Origin: Mesorhizobium sp. Z1-4
GTDB taxonomy: Bacteria; Pseudomonadota; Alphaproteobacteria; Rhizobiales; Rhizobiaceae
Length of the DNA: 64,000 nt
Direction: 5' to 3'
Assembly: GCF_004000235.1 (NCBI RefSeq)
Contig: NZ_RCIO01000002.1
Coordinates: forward strand, 451,501 to 515,500
In this document: one piece after another, positions 54,174 through 63,786 of the stretch
Position numbering within the stretch: the first letter of the stretch is position 1
Layout of the letters: every line of letters starts with the position of its first letter
The notes under the pieces: model-generated
Told to the model about the DNA's origin: nothing
The model's input: only the letters and a program-made list of their open reading frames with translations
Database searches by the model: none
Position numbers and translations under genes: made by a program

Positions 54174-55295
54174 CTAGTAGTCGTAGACATGTTCGAGCAC
54201 CGCACCCGCCTGAGCGAGTGCCGGCAGGACGGTATGCAGTTCGCCGACCGGGACGATCAGACCGATGCGCCGCGTTGCTCGATCGGCGGGAAGTGCGTAG
54301 TCGAAGACCGTCTGCGTGCGGTCCGGCGCGTCGATTGCTTCGCTTGCCGTCACCGTCAGGAAGATCAGCCGGTTGCCGCCGATCTCGACAAAACGCACGC
54401 CGCGCTGGATGAGACGCGGGATCATGTCGGTGAAGACCTGATAGCGTTTGGTGACGAACACCGCGCCGTCGGCGCCGAGGTCCTGTTCGAGCTCCGTGTC
54501 CGGTTCGCCTGCGATGGCAGCTGCAACCGGGCCTTCTGCCCAGACATGAATGTCGAGAAGTGCGGCCTCCGACGTCGCGTCGAGGCCGGATTTGATGAGA
54601 TCGGCGTAGCCCTGCTTGATTGAATAAGCGAGGCCGAAGCCGAGCTTGCGCTCCCAAGAGCGGATTGCCGCCAGGCCTGTGGCAGGCTCGGTATCCCACA
54701 GACCGGCGCGCTTTTCGGCATAAGGGAAGCGGTACCAGGGCACCTGGTCGAGGAAGGCGGCATATTCAGCCGCCACCCTGGCCTGATACTTATCCTCGGG
54801 CACAGGTTGGAACATCACCGCGAACTCGGTGAGCCAGCCGATGGTGTTTTCATAACTCCATTGTACGGCATGCTCGACCGTGTGGCTGATGCCGATGACC
54901 ATCAGCATCAAGTGGTTCTGGAAGTTGAAGCCGTAGTCCGCCGTGGCGCGGATCATCAGCGCGTAGTCCTGCCAGAAGCGGCCGATATAGGCCCAGTAAG
55001 GGAACGTGCGGGGCGACGCGTTTTCAACGAGTCCGGCATATTCGCGCGCGGCGTAAACTATTGCCCATTCCGGATAGGTCAGGAAGGTGGATTCTTCGGG
55101 CCGTTTGTAGCCGTCGATTTCGGCAGCGAGCCGAGCCGCTATCTGCGCCGCGCCGTCATCCGCCGGAGCGGATGGCGAAACTGCCACAGGCGCAGTTGTC
55201 AAATAGCCGTAGCCGAGACCTGCCAGCGGGATTGCCACCAGGATGACCACGATCGTGAGCAGCGTGGCAAGGAGCCTTCGTATCCATTTCAGCAT
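54174..55295 (-). CDS. Conserved hypothetical membrane-anchored protein
   Basis: 373 aa. One N-terminal transmembrane anchor (about residues 8-31), Pro/Ser linker, then a large soluble domain with WAIVYAAREYAGLVENASPRTFPYWAYIGRFWQDY and ISHTVEHAVQWSYENTIGW, and a C-terminal basic/hydrophobic region. No family is recognised. It is in one leftward group with the DUF4383 gene upstream and the hydrolase downstream. His-rich helices (HTVEH) hint at metal or haem binding, which is inference only. Confidence 0.75.
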   Translation of the reverse strand: MLKWIRRLLATLLTIVVILVAIPLAGLGYGYLTTAPVAVSPSAPADDGAAQIAARLAAEIDGYKRPEESTFLTYPEWAIVYAAREYAGLVENASPRTFPYWAYIGRFWQDYALMIRATADYGFNFQNHLMLMVIGISHTVEHAVQWSYENTIGWLTEFAVMFQPVPEDKYQARVAAEYAAFLDQVPWYRFPYAEKRAGLWDTEPATGLAAIRSWERKLGFGLAYSIKQGYADLIKSGLDATSEAALLDIHVWAEGPVAAAIAGEPDTELEQDLGADGAVFVTKRYQVFTDMIPRLIQRGVRFVEIGGNRLIFLTVTASEAIDAPDRTQTVFDYALPADRATRRIGLIVPVGELHTVLPALAQAGAVLEHVYDY

Positions 55296-55307
55296 GGGAG
55301 CGATGGT

Positions 55308-55739
55308 TCAGGCGGCGGCCGGCGCACGCGTTCGGCCTGCCAGCCAGAAGCCAATCAGCACGGCGATGCCGCCAATCGCCAGGTGTGGGGCGTTGGCGAA
55401 GAAACGAACCGGCAGCTCGATGTCGTTGAGCGGGCGGAAGCCATCGATGAAGATGCCGCCATCGAGGCAGCCGGACCCGGTGACCAGGCCGAGCAGGCCG
55501 TCGAACAGATAGACGGAACCGAAGAGGCGGAAGTAAAGCACAGTCTGGGCGTGCGAAATCAGCGAGGCAGCAAGCGCCCAGACGCCGGAGAAGGCATGCA
55601 GCGCATCATCGTACCATTGCAGCGAGAAGAGACCGAACAAGTAGCCGTTCTCATCATTGAAGGCCGGCACATAGCCGATGCCAACAACCGCGAAGAACAT
55701 CACGGCATAAGCGATGCCGAGTTTCTGGATGAGCGTCAT
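55308..55739 (-). CDS. DUF4383 domain-containing membrane protein
   Basis: 143 aa with four transmembrane helices. DUF4383 features are seen in MFFAVVGIGYVPAFNDENGYLFGLF, HAFSGVWALAASL and NAPHLAIGGIAVLIGFWLA. Function unknown, family restricted to bacteria. Start 55739 follows a GAGGT at good distance. It is located 12 bp upstream of the hypothetical anchored protein. Confidence 0.8.
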   Translation of the reverse strand: MTLIQKLGIAYAVMFFAVVGIGYVPAFNDENGYLFGLFSLQWYDDALHAFSGVWALAASLISHAQTVLYFRLFGSVYLFDGLLGLVTGSGCLDGGIFIDGFRPLNDIELPVRFFANAPHLAIGGIAVLIGFWLAGRTRAPAAA

Positions 55740-55786
55740 TTCAATACCTCGTTTGTCCGCGCGGGCGGACAATAACCTATTGCGCG

Positions 55787-57004
55787 TCAGGGAAACAGCG
55801 GGTCCGGTGCCATCTGAAGATGCAATGGTCCGCCTGTCCACGGGTGCGCTTCGCAGACCGCTTCGTCGAGTTCGACGCCAAGACCAGGCTCTTTCGAGGG
55901 GATCACCCAGCCGTCTTGCCACTCGATCTTCTTTTTCAGGAGATCGGCATGGAAACCGTCCCACTGCCTGATCGATTCCAGGATGAGGAAGTTCGGCAGC
56001 GTGGTGGCGAGCTGGATGTTGGCGGCCGCGACAATCGGCCCGCAATAGCAATGCGGCGCAACCTGAATGTGGTGCGCCTCGGCCATCGCAGCGATCTTCT
56101 TCGTTTCCAGTATGCCGCCGGAGCGGCCGAGATCCGGCTGCAGGATCGAGGCAGCGCGATGTTCGATGACACGGGCGAACTCCCATTTGGTCGTCAGCCG
56201 TTCGCCGGTTGCCACGGGAATAGACGTGCCGCGTGCCACCAGCGCCATTTCCTCCGGCATGTCCGGCGGTACCGGTTCTTCGAACCAGAGCGGATCATAG
56301 GGCTCGATCGCGCGCGCCATGCGAAGCGCGCCGGAGGCCGTAAACTGGCCGTGCGTGCCGAACAGGATATCGCAGGACGTGCCGACCGCCTCGCGGATCG
56401 CTTTCAGCATGCGCGCCGAAAGGTCGATGTCGATCAGGCGCGGCTGGTGACCGTCATAGGCCGTATAGGGCCCTGCGGGATCGAGCTTCACGGCGTTGAA
56501 GCCCTGCGCGACATATTGCGCCGCGCATTCGGCGGCGAGATCCGGGTCGTTGTAGACGTTCTTGTCGGTGTCGTCTGCCTCGTCGGGATAGACGCTGCCG
56601 GTTTGCGGGTAGAGATAGGTGTAAGAGCGCAGCCGCTCATGCACCTGGCCGCCGAGCAGCTTGTAGACGGGCTTGCCGGCCTCTTTGCCGATGATATCCC
56701 AGCAGGCCATTTCGAGCGCCGACACGCAGCCCATCATCGATATGTCGGGCCGCTGCGAGAAGCCCGACGAATAGGCGCGACGGAAAAAGCGCTCGATATC
56801 GTGCGGGTCCTGGCCGACGAGATATCGCTCGGCGCAGTCCTCGATCATCTTTGCGGTAACCACCGGTCCGAAGGTTGCGTTGTAGGCTTCGCCATAACCG
56901 ACAACGCCGCTATCCGTCGTCAGTTTGACGAAGAGGAAATAGCGGCCCCCGATCTGTGGTGGCGGGTTGGCAACGACAAAGGTCTTCACGTCGGTGATTT
57001 TCAT
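55787..57004 (-). CDS. Enolase-superfamily (mandelate racemase/dehydratase) enzyme
   Basis: 405 aa. Capping domain about 1-125 (ITDVKTFVVANPPPQIGGRYFLFVKLTTDSGVVGYGEA) and TIM barrel after it. Catalytic/metal residues: VKLDPAGPY, FGTHGQFTASGALRMARAIEPYDPLWFEEPVPPD and GERL. The GTHGQ and EEP features fit the mannonate/galactonate-dehydratase-like side rather than mandelate racemase. It probably dehydrates a sugar acid. A palindrome CGTTTCGGAAACG lies at 57078-57090 upstream. Confidence 0.9.
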   Translation of the reverse strand: MKITDVKTFVVANPPPQIGGRYFLFVKLTTDSGVVGYGEAYNATFGPVVTAKMIEDCAERYLVGQDPHDIERFFRRAYSSGFSQRPDISMMGCVSALEMACWDIIGKEAGKPVYKLLGGQVHERLRSYTYLYPQTGSVYPDEADDTDKNVYNDPDLAAECAAQYVAQGFNAVKLDPAGPYTAYDGHQPRLIDIDLSARMLKAIREAVGTSCDILFGTHGQFTASGALRMARAIEPYDPLWFEEPVPPDMPEEMALVARGTSIPVATGERLTTKWEFARVIEHRAASILQPDLGRSGGILETKKIAAMAEAHHIQVAPHCYCGPIVAAANIQLATTLPNFLILESIRQWDGFHADLLKKKIEWQDGWVIPSKEPGLGVELDEAVCEAHPWTGGPLHLQMAPDPLFP

Positions 57005-57326
57005 GGCGTCCCCTCCGGTCACAGACGATGCATTGTTAGCGTCTTGGCGCGGTACATGACCACATGAAACCGCCACCCGTTTCGGAAACGACGACAACCG
57101 CCGCAGTCAAACTGTTGCCGTTTTCCTATTCTTGAACGGTAGAGACGCATCCGGTTTTGCGCGCAATGAAGGTTGCGGCAGGGATTGCCGGAGTGAAATG
57201 CGGTATCAGGCGGTCCGGGCTTCATCCTTTGGTAACTCAAATTTTATCTAAATGCGGAAGCGGGAAGCTGCCTAATGCTTCCGTATCAGCCGAGACACGC
57301 GAGAAAATGAGGGATATTGGGCAACC
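57005..57326. other. Intergenic region between divergent genes
   Basis: 322 bp between the enolase-superfamily gene and the IalB-like gene. It contains a perfect 13-nt palindrome at 57078-57090 and the inverted repeat CGGAAGC (57255-57261)/GCTTCCG (57277-57283) before the IalB-like gene. No coding frame is convincing. Confidence 0.45.
57078..57090. promoter_or_regulatory. Palindromic operator candidate
   Basis: CGTTTC G GAAACG, a perfect odd palindrome about 75 bp upstream of the enolase-superfamily ATG. The shape resembles LacI/GntR-type operators. No such regulator gene is adjacent. Confidence 0.4.
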
Positions 57327-57830
57327 ATGCGTGGATTGATTTCAGCCGTCTCGATCACCTGCCTGGTGCTTGCTTCGGGTCCCGCCGTCGCACAGACAGC
57401 GACGAAGATGGGCCAGAACCATGCCTGGGGCACCTATTCTTATCAGTCGCAGCGCGGCAAGGTCTGCTATGTGCTGTCGGTACCGACTGCGAAGACGCCC
57501 GCCAATCTGGACCATGGCGACATCTTCTTCTTCGTCAGCCAGAAGCCGGGGCAGAATGTGGCTTACGAGCCGCAGTTCATTGCCGCTTACAACTTCCGTG
57601 AGAACTCGAAAGTGAATGTCACGATCGATGGCAAATCCTTCTCGATGTTCACGAAGGGCAATTCGGCCTGGCTGGAAAACGCAGCCGAGGAGCCGCAGCT
57701 CGTGGCGCTGATGAAATCGGGCGCGTCGATGAAGATCAGCGCGACGTCGGGCCGGGGCAATCCCACCGGTTACGATTTCTCGCTGCGCGGCATCACGGCG
57801 GCCCTCGATTCCATCTCGAACTGCCGGTGA
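57327..57830 (+). CDS. Invasion-associated locus B (IalB)-like periplasmic protein
   Basis: 167 aa. Signal peptide (about 1-22, ending AVAQ). The IalB pattern WGTYSYQSQRGKVCYVLSVPTAKTP, then FVSQKPGQNVAYEPQFIAAYNF and GKSFSMFTKGNSAWLEN is visible, with paired Cys near residue 47 and the end. IalB-type proteins in Bartonella help erythrocyte invasion; in free-living bacteria the role is unknown. Confidence 0.87.
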   Translation: MRGLISAVSITCLVLASGPAVAQTATKMGQNHAWGTYSYQSQRGKVCYVLSVPTAKTPANLDHGDIFFFVSQKPGQNVAYEPQFIAAYNFRENSKVNVTIDGKSFSMFTKGNSAWLENAAEEPQLVALMKSGASMKISATSGRGNPTGYDFSLRGITAALDSISNCR

Positions 57831-57921
57831 TCCTTTAGCCCTGCTTTGCGGGGCGGTTGCCTTCAAGCGTGACGGAACCGTCATTGCGTGCTAACAGCGC
57901 GCGCAATGTTGACGCGTGCCC

Positions 57922-59187
57922 ATGAGTGCCGCGCATGAAACCCAGACCGCAGCCATGAGCATTTCGATAGACCTTTCGAGCCCCGAGGCGCGGGACGCTG
58001 CCCGTCCCGCCAGTTCCGGTTCCGCAAAACCTTCGCTTGTCGGTCTGACACGCGAGGAGCTCGGCCGAGCACTGGCCGAAGCCGGTGTGCCGGAGCGGCA
58101 GGTCAAGATGCGCGTGCAGCAGCTGTGGCACTGGCTTTATGTGCGCGGCGTTTCCGACTTCGCCGACATGCGCAACATCTCCAAGGATCTGCGGGCAACG
58201 CTGGCTGGCCACTTCACCGTGGCCCGGCCCGAGGTCGTCGAGGAGCAGATCTCGGGCGACGGTACCCGCAAATGGCTGTTCCGCTTTCCCTCGCGCGGCG
58301 CCGGCAAGCCGGTCGAGATCGAGACGGTCTACATTCCCGAAGAGGGCAGGGGCACGCTGTGTATTTCCTCGCAGGTCGGCTGCACGCTCACCTGTTCGTT
58401 CTGCCACACCGGCACGCAGAAGCTGGTGCGCAATCTGACGGCGGAGGAAATCCTGGCGCAGCTGCTTACGGCGCGCGATCGTCTGGGCGATTTCCCGGAC
58501 CGTGACACGCCGGATGGCGCGATTGTGCCGGCGGAGGGCCGCAAGGTGTCCAACATCGTGATGATGGGCATGGGTGAGCCGCTCTACAATTTCGAGGAAG
58601 TCAAAAAGGCGCTGCTGATTGCCTCGGATGGCGACGGACTTTCGCTGTCGAAGCGCCGCATCACGCTGTCGACCTCGGGCGTGGTGCCGGAAATCTACCG
58701 GACGGGCGAAGAGATCGGCGTGATGCTGGCGATCTCGCTGCATGCGGTGCGCGACGATCTGCGCGACATGCTGGTGCCGATCAACAAGAAGTACCCGCTC
58801 AAGGAGCTGATGGACGCCTGCCGCGCCTATCCGGGCCTTTCCAATGCGCGGCGCATCACCTTCGAATATGTGATGCTGCGCGACGTGAACGACTCGATCG
58901 CCGATGCGAAGGAACTGGTTCGGCTGCTCAGGGGCATTCCCGCCAAGATCAACCTGATCCCCTTCAATCCGTGGCCCGGCACCAACTATCAGTGTTCGGA
59001 ATGGTCGACGATCGAGAAGTTTGCCGATTACATCAATGCCGCAGGATACGCCTCGCCGATCCGCACGCCGCGCGGGCGTGATATCCTTGCCGCCTGCGGG
59101 CAGCTCAAGTCGGAATCGGAGCGGCTGAAGAAGTCGGAGCGGCTGGCGCTGGAAGCGATGATGATCGCAGGGCACGGCGAAGCGTGA
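57922..59187 (+). CDS. rlmN: Dual-specificity 23S rRNA (A2503)/tRNA (A37) methyltransferase RlmN
   Basis: 421 aa from ATG 57922 (ATG 57955 would give 410 aa). Radical SAM motif C-x3-C-x2-C in [11 protein letters not shown], the methyl-carrying Cys region near the C-terminus (ILAACGQL), and [23 protein letters not shown]. It methylates A2503 of 23S rRNA and A37 of some tRNAs at C2. The family-typical helical N-terminal domain is present ([34 protein letters not shown]). The start codon could not be decided by SD. It overlaps the next gene (GTGA). Confidence 0.95.
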   Translation: MSAAHETQTAAMSISIDLSSPEARDAARPASSGSAKPSLVGLTREELGRALAEAGVPERQVKMRVQQLWHWLYVRGVSDFADMRNISKDLRATLAGHFTVARPEVVEEQISGDGTRKWLFRFPSRGAGKPVEIETVYIPEEGRGTLCISSQVGCTLTCSFCHTGTQKLVRNLTAEEILAQLLTARDRLGDFPDRDTPDGAIVPAEGRKVSNIVMMGMGEPLYNFEEVKKALLIASDGDGLSLSKRRITLSTSGVVPEIYRTGEEIGVMLAISLHAVRDDLRDMLVPINKKYPLKELMDACRAYPGLSNARRITFEYVMLRDVNDSIADAKELVRLLRGIPAKINLIPFNPWPGTNYQCSEWSTIEKFADYINAAGYASPIRTPRGRDILAACGQLKSESERLKKSERLALEAMMIAGHGEA

Positions 59188-59654
59188 CACGGGTGTTTGG
59201 CGTGCTGCTGCGCCTGTTTGTCATTCTCGTCGGCTATTCGGTCGCCGTCCTGACCGCGGTGTTGTTTATCCATCTGCTGGCGTGGGACAGCCTCGGTTTC
59301 GGGAGCGGGGCCGAGGATCCGGCTGCGCAGTGGGCGACCGTCATATCTGTTCTGCTCTCGACGCTCTTCATATCCTACTACGCGTTCGTGCCCTCGGCGA
59401 TTCTTGTCACGATTTCGGAACTCAAAGCCATTCGAAGCTGGCTTTACTTCGCGCTTTCAGGCGGGGCGGTCGCATTGTGTGTGGTCGCTTTGAGAGCGGT
59501 GGACCGGACGGCCGACGGGGCAATTGTGCCGGTTGAGGCCGCAACCATTGCAGCAGGCCTCGCGGGTGGCCTCGTCTACTGGCTGATCGCGGGGCAGGGC
59601 GCCGGCGGTTGGCGCAAACGGAGCCTCAGCGCGCCTGAGCCATCAGAATCTTGA
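59184..59654 (+). CDS. Small membrane protein, unknown
   Basis: 156 aa with four predicted transmembrane helices (about 7-32, 52-70, 80-100, 117-140). The GTG start overlaps the rlmN stop. No family is recognised. The C-terminus overlaps 29 bases of the convergent LysE gene. Confidence 0.7.
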   Translation: MTRVFGVLLRLFVILVGYSVAVLTAVLFIHLLAWDSLGFGSGAEDPAAQWATVISVLLSTLFISYYAFVPSAILVTISELKAIRSWLYFALSGGAVALCVVALRAVDRTADGAIVPVEAATIAAGLAGGLVYWLIAGQGAGGWRKRSLSAPEPSES

Positions 59655-60267
59655 TGGCGAAGGCGGAGAAGACACCGGCAAACAGGTAGTCCAGCATGCG
59701 GGTCACCGTCGGTGTCTTGCGCAGCAGTTGCGAGAATCCGTCAGCGGCCAGCACCATCGGAACCGTAACCGGCAGCGACAGCGGGATGAAAAGCAGCCCG
59801 AGAACGAAGAGTTTGCCGGGAGCGTGCGGGTCGCTCGCCGCAACGAACTGAGGCAGGAAGGTCATGAAGAACAGAATGATCTTCGGGTTGAGCAGATTGA
59901 TGCCCAGCCCGGTGGCCCAGTTCTCGAACAGGGTACGCTGACGCCCGGCTGTGCTTTCCGGCGAAAAGGCCGAACCGTAGCGAATGGCCTGATAGGCCAG
60001 CCAGAGAAGGTAACCCGCGCCGAAAACCTTCAGAACCAGAAATGCCTCGGGCGAAGCGACGATGAGCGCCGACAGGCCGAGCGCGACCATGGCCGTATGG
60101 ATCAGGACGCCGGTCATGGCGCCGAACATGCAAGCCAGGCCGGCACCGCGGCCATTCGACAATGCGCGCCCGACAAACAGGGTCATGTCCGGCCCCGGTG
60201 TGATCGCAATCACAAATGTGGCGATTGCGAACTGAATGAAGATCGTCGCGTCGGGAATGTACTGCAT
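59626..60267 (-). CDS. LysE-family amino-acid exporter
   Basis: 213 aa with about six transmembrane helices. The LysE/RhtB signature VIAITPGPDMTLFVGRALSNGRGAGLA (about residues 18-44) and FGAGYLLWLAYQAIR are present, and the central NWATGLGINLLNPKIILFFMTFLPQFV follows. Exports amino acids or their analogues; the substrate is not predictable. The gene is monocistronic, leftward. Confidence 0.92.
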   Translation of the reverse strand: MQYIPDATIFIQFAIATFVIAITPGPDMTLFVGRALSNGRGAGLACMFGAMTGVLIHTAMVALGLSALIVASPEAFLVLKVFGAGYLLWLAYQAIRYGSAFSPESTAGRQRTLFENWATGLGINLLNPKIILFFMTFLPQFVAASDPHAPGKLFVLGLLFIPLSLPVTVPMVLAADGFSQLLRKTPTVTRMLDYLFAGVFSAFAIKILMAQAR

Positions 60268-60363
60268 CTCAGACCTGCTTTTGAGGTGGCCGCCCAACCG
60301 GCCACCGCCTCCGTCCATACGCCATTGTGAGTGCCCATGCCGCAGCCATTCCGCGGGAATTGC

Positions 60364-61335
60364 TTAGTCCTGCGCTGTCCGAAGTTCGGCCTGAATGGTG
60401 CCTTCCACCGCGTAACGCTGTCCTGTCCATGTCCAGAGTTTGTCGGGGAAACCCGGCTTTAGCGGGATGGTGACCAGGTTCGGCCAGCCATCGCTCGACT
60501 GGCCCGGTTCGCGGTAGACGTGAACGCCTTCGGATTCGAACACCGGTTCCCAGCCCTCAAGATCGATTTCGGACGGGTTGGAGCCGGTAGCCGAAAAATG
60601 CGCGAAGCCGGCAATGTTGCAGCCCGAAACGCCGTAATACCAGGACGATCCGCAGATCTCGACAAAGAACAGCCTGCGGTTGCCTTCTATCTCGATCATG
60701 GCCACCTCGAGCTCGGCCAGCTGGTTGGTGGAAATGATGAAGTCGCGGATGTCGTCAGCGCGCAGCCGCCGGCCGAGTTCGAGATAGACCGAGGCGGCTT
60801 CGAGCTCGATCAGGTTTTCGGTCGGCAGTTGCCGGGCCGAGCAGTTCTGCTCGACAGCAGTGATCGCGCGGCGCGAGCCGGTCAGCGCAAAGCGTATCGG
60901 CTCGTTGTCGCCGCCAAGTTCGATCTGCAGGCGCGAACTCGCCTTCATCGGCTCCAGCGCATCGTATGGCACGATCAGGTCGATGCTGCTGTTGCCGCGA
61001 CTCGACTGGACGGTGAAGCGCTGGCCGAGCGCGATCAGCGTTGCAGTGCCGTCGGCGTCTGCAATCTCGGCGCCGGGTTCGGTTGCCAGCGAGAGCGTCC
61101 AGACCTGCTGGTCGCAAAGCATTACGCCGCCGGTTACAGCCGTGCCCTGTTGCGGCGCCGGAAGCATTGCGTAGGACTGGCCTTCAGGCGCTGTCCAGAC
61201 GGTCTGCGCGGCTGCGGGTTCGGCAGCCAAAAGCAGAACGGCAAATATTGACGGAAGGAAAGAGGCGCCCCGTCCCCAGAAACTCCGCCGGTTCGCTTCG
61301 TCAATTTCTTCCCCGGACAATGCAGACCCTCTCAT
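60364..61335 (-). CDS. Secreted hypothetical protein with IalB-like features
   Basis: 323 aa from ATG 61335. An unusually long N-region (about 26 residues) precedes the hydrophobic core SFLPSIFAVLLLAAEPAAAQ, with cleavage around residue 45. The mature protein has VMLCDQQVWTLSLATEPG and EQNCSARQLP, and a C-terminal beta-rich part with FFVEICGSSWYYGVSGCNIAGFAHF. The paired cysteines and periplasmic fold are common in Hyphomicrobiales proteins of unknown role. No sure family. Confidence 0.75.
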   Translation of the reverse strand: MRGSALSGEEIDEANRRSFWGRGASFLPSIFAVLLLAAEPAAAQTVWTAPEGQSYAMLPAPQQGTAVTGGVMLCDQQVWTLSLATEPGAEIADADGTATLIALGQRFTVQSSRGNSSIDLIVPYDALEPMKASSRLQIELGGDNEPIRFALTGSRRAITAVEQNCSARQLPTENLIELEAASVYLELGRRLRADDIRDFIISTNQLAELEVAMIEIEGNRRLFFVEICGSSWYYGVSGCNIAGFAHFSATGSNPSEIDLEGWEPVFESEGVHVYREPGQSSDGWPNLVTIPLKPGFPDKLWTWTGQRYAVEGTIQAELRTAQD

Positions 61336-61518
61336 GGCGTGTGGTTTTGAATCGCGGCCAAGTCTAGTCAACCAAGCTGTTGCGGCAAGTCCCGCGCCGG
61401 CCTTTCGCGCAATCGTGACGCAGGGGCCGGTCTTGTCCGCTAGGGCTTTCCTGCTAATAGTGCCGCCCGAATTGAAGAGCCGCCCACGCTGTGCTCCGGA
61501 CTGCCCACGGGATTTCCA

Positions 61519-62742
61519 ATGTCAAAAATCAAAGACGTCAAAAAGGTCGTTCTTGCCTATTCCGGCGGCCTCGACACCTCGATCATCCTCAAATGGCTCC
61601 AGACCGAGTTCGGGGCCGAAGTCGTGACCTTCACAGCCGATCTTGGTCAGGGCGAGGAACTGGAGCCCGCGCGCCGCAAGGCCGAAATGCTGGGCATCCG
61701 CGAGATCTACATCGAGGATCTGCGTGAGGAATTCGTTTCCAACTACGTTTTCCCGATGTTCCGCGCCAATGCCCAGTATGAGGGCGTTTACCTGCTGGGT
61801 ACCTCGATCGCCCGCCCGCTGATCTCGAGGCGGTTGGTCGAGATTGCCGAGGAAACCGGCGCCGACGCGATTGCGCACGGTGCGACCGGCAAAGGCAACG
61901 ACCAGGTGCGTTTCGAGCTCTCGGCTTATGCGCTGAACCCAGACATCAAAATCATCGCCCCCTGGCGCGACTGGTCCTTCAAGTCGCGCACAGACCTGAT
62001 CAACTTTGCGCAGGATCACCAGATCCCTGTGCCGAAGGACAAGCAGGGCGAGGCTCCGTTCTCGGTGGATGCCAATCTGCTGCACTCGTCCTCCGAGGGT
62101 AAAGTGCTGGAAGACCCGTGGGGCGAGCCGCCGGAATATGTCCACATGCGCACGGTTTCGCCGATGGATGCGCCGGACAAGGCGACCGACATCACGATTA
62201 CCTTCAAGAAAGGCGACCCGGTTGCGCTGGACGGCAAGGAACTGTCGCCCGCGACGCTGTTTGCCGCGCTCAACGATCTCGGTCGCGACAATGGCATCGG
62301 CCGGCTCGACCTGGTGGAAAACCGCTTCGTGGGCATGAAGTCGCGCGGCGTTTACGAAACGCCTGGCGGCACGATCCTGCTTGCGGCACACCGTGCGATG
62401 GAGTCGATCACGCTCGACCGCGGCGCGGCGCACCTGAAGGACGAACTGATGCCGCGCTACGCAGAGCTCATCTACAACGGCTTCTGGTTTTCGCCCGAAC
62501 GCGAGATGCTGCAGGCGCTGATCGACAAGAGCCAGGAGGATGTGGAGGGCGAGGTGCGCCTGAAGCTCTACAAAGGCAACGTCATCGTGACAGGCCGCAG
62601 GTCCGACAGATCGCTCTATTCGGACGCGCTCGTCACCTTCGAGGATGACCAGGGCGCCTACGACCAGAAGGACGCCGCCGGCTTCATCAAGCTGAACGCC
62701 CTGCGCCTGCGCACGCTGGCTGCACGCAAGCGGGGCGGCTAG
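61519..62742 (+). CDS. argG: Argininosuccinate synthase
   Basis: 407 aa, standard length. ATP P-loop-like [17 protein letters not shown] at residues 9-25, then [22 protein letters not shown] and [17 protein letters not shown] for aspartate/citrulline binding. It joins citrulline and aspartate in arginine synthesis. It is divergent from the secreted protein gene; no ARG-box is called by eye. Confidence 0.97.
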   Translation: MSKIKDVKKVVLAYSGGLDTSIILKWLQTEFGAEVVTFTADLGQGEELEPARRKAEMLGIREIYIEDLREEFVSNYVFPMFRANAQYEGVYLLGTSIARPLISRRLVEIAEETGADAIAHGATGKGNDQVRFELSAYALNPDIKIIAPWRDWSFKSRTDLINFAQDHQIPVPKDKQGEAPFSVDANLLHSSSEGKVLEDPWGEPPEYVHMRTVSPMDAPDKATDITITFKKGDPVALDGKELSPATLFAALNDLGRDNGIGRLDLVENRFVGMKSRGVYETPGGTILLAAHRAMESITLDRGAAHLKDELMPRYAELIYNGFWFSPEREMLQALIDKSQEDVEGEVRLKLYKGNVIVTGRRSDRSLYSDALVTFEDDQGAYDQKDAAGFIKLNALRLRTLAARKRGG

Positions 62743-62818
62743 CGGCGTCCAAACGTTGATGCTCGCGGTCTAGGATCAGCATCCGCCCACCAATTGATGA
62801 CGCGACGGCTACCGGCGG

Positions 62819-63610
62819 TTAGTTTGCGTCGATCGCGTCTGCCATGATGATGATGGCCTGCTGGTAGACGGAGGCCGCGTTCCAGCCCGCAATCGCGCCG
62901 CGGTTGGCGCTGGCGGGGCCGCCGCGATATCCGTGGCCGCGCAGGAAGTTGGCCGTCGACATCAGCGCGGTGGCCTTGTCGCGGAGGTTTCTGCCACCGA
63001 CGCCGTATTTCAGGACGTTGCCGGGAAGGAACTGCGTGTGGCCAATCTCGCCATGCGCGGCGCCGACCGACTTCGAGGAGATTACGCCTGCATCCACCAG
63101 CTTCAGCGCAGCGATGGCATGCGGGGTGAAGAAGTCGGGACGGCGGCAGTCATAGGCCAGCGTCACAATGGCGGAAACGGTGTTCTGGTTGCCCATGAAG
63201 GAGCCGAAGCCCGTCTCCATGCCCCAGATGGCGAGAAGCGGCCCCGCGGGTACGCCATAGCGGCGCTCGATGTCGGCGAAGAGGCGCGCATTCTGCTTCT
63301 TGAGCGCCTTGCCCTTGGCGATGATCGTAGCGCCGCCGCGACGCTTCATGAATGAATTCACGTCGCCGCTGAAGGCTTTCCTGACCGCACGGTCGACCTT
63401 GATCGTGGCAGTTGCATACCGTGCGCCGGCAAGTGCCTGCAGGCCGCGTCTCTTGACGCCGGCATTGGCGGCTTCCTGCTGGAATGTCTTCTTCCAGTTC
63501 TCAAAGCCGCCGGAGTTATTGCCGCATTTCGCTGCGAGCGCCGTAGCCGGCGCCATCATCACCGAAATCGCAAGTAGACCCGCGAATGTCAGACCCCTGC
63601 GCGCTGCCAT
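62819..63610 (-). CDS. Lytic murein transglycosylase (MltB-like)
   Basis: 263 aa. Signal peptide (about 1-26). The SLT_2 domain has the catalytic Glu in LLAIWGMETGFGSFMGNQNTVSAIVTLAYDCRR and GEIGHTQFLPGNVLKYGVGG. It cleaves the glycan strand by 1,6-anhydro formation in the periplasm. No C-terminal peptidoglycan-binding domain is present, giving a short form compared with MltB of enterics. A Cys near residue 29 could be acylated, but the lipobox is poor. Confidence 0.92.
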   Translation of the reverse strand: MAARRGLTFAGLLAISVMMAPATALAAKCGNNSGGFENWKKTFQQEAANAGVKRRGLQALAGARYATATIKVDRAVRKAFSGDVNSFMKRRGGATIIAKGKALKKQNARLFADIERRYGVPAGPLLAIWGMETGFGSFMGNQNTVSAIVTLAYDCRRPDFFTPHAIAALKLVDAGVISSKSVGAAHGEIGHTQFLPGNVLKYGVGGRNLRDKATALMSTANFLRGHGYRGGPASANRGAIAGWNAASVYQQAIIIMADAIDAN

Positions 63611-63786
63611 GCCTGTCTCCTTTTCGAATCGCCAAATGGCCTGGCGGAAATTCTGTCAGTGGCTCGCCGCTTTGTCATCAGCGGGCAATTCCAGGCGGAC
63701 GCCGTGATGGCACTGGCGCGACCGCCCGGTCTTTATTACGCTCAAAATCCTGCAAGCCCGTTACCGCTGCATTTGGATTTTGGCCC

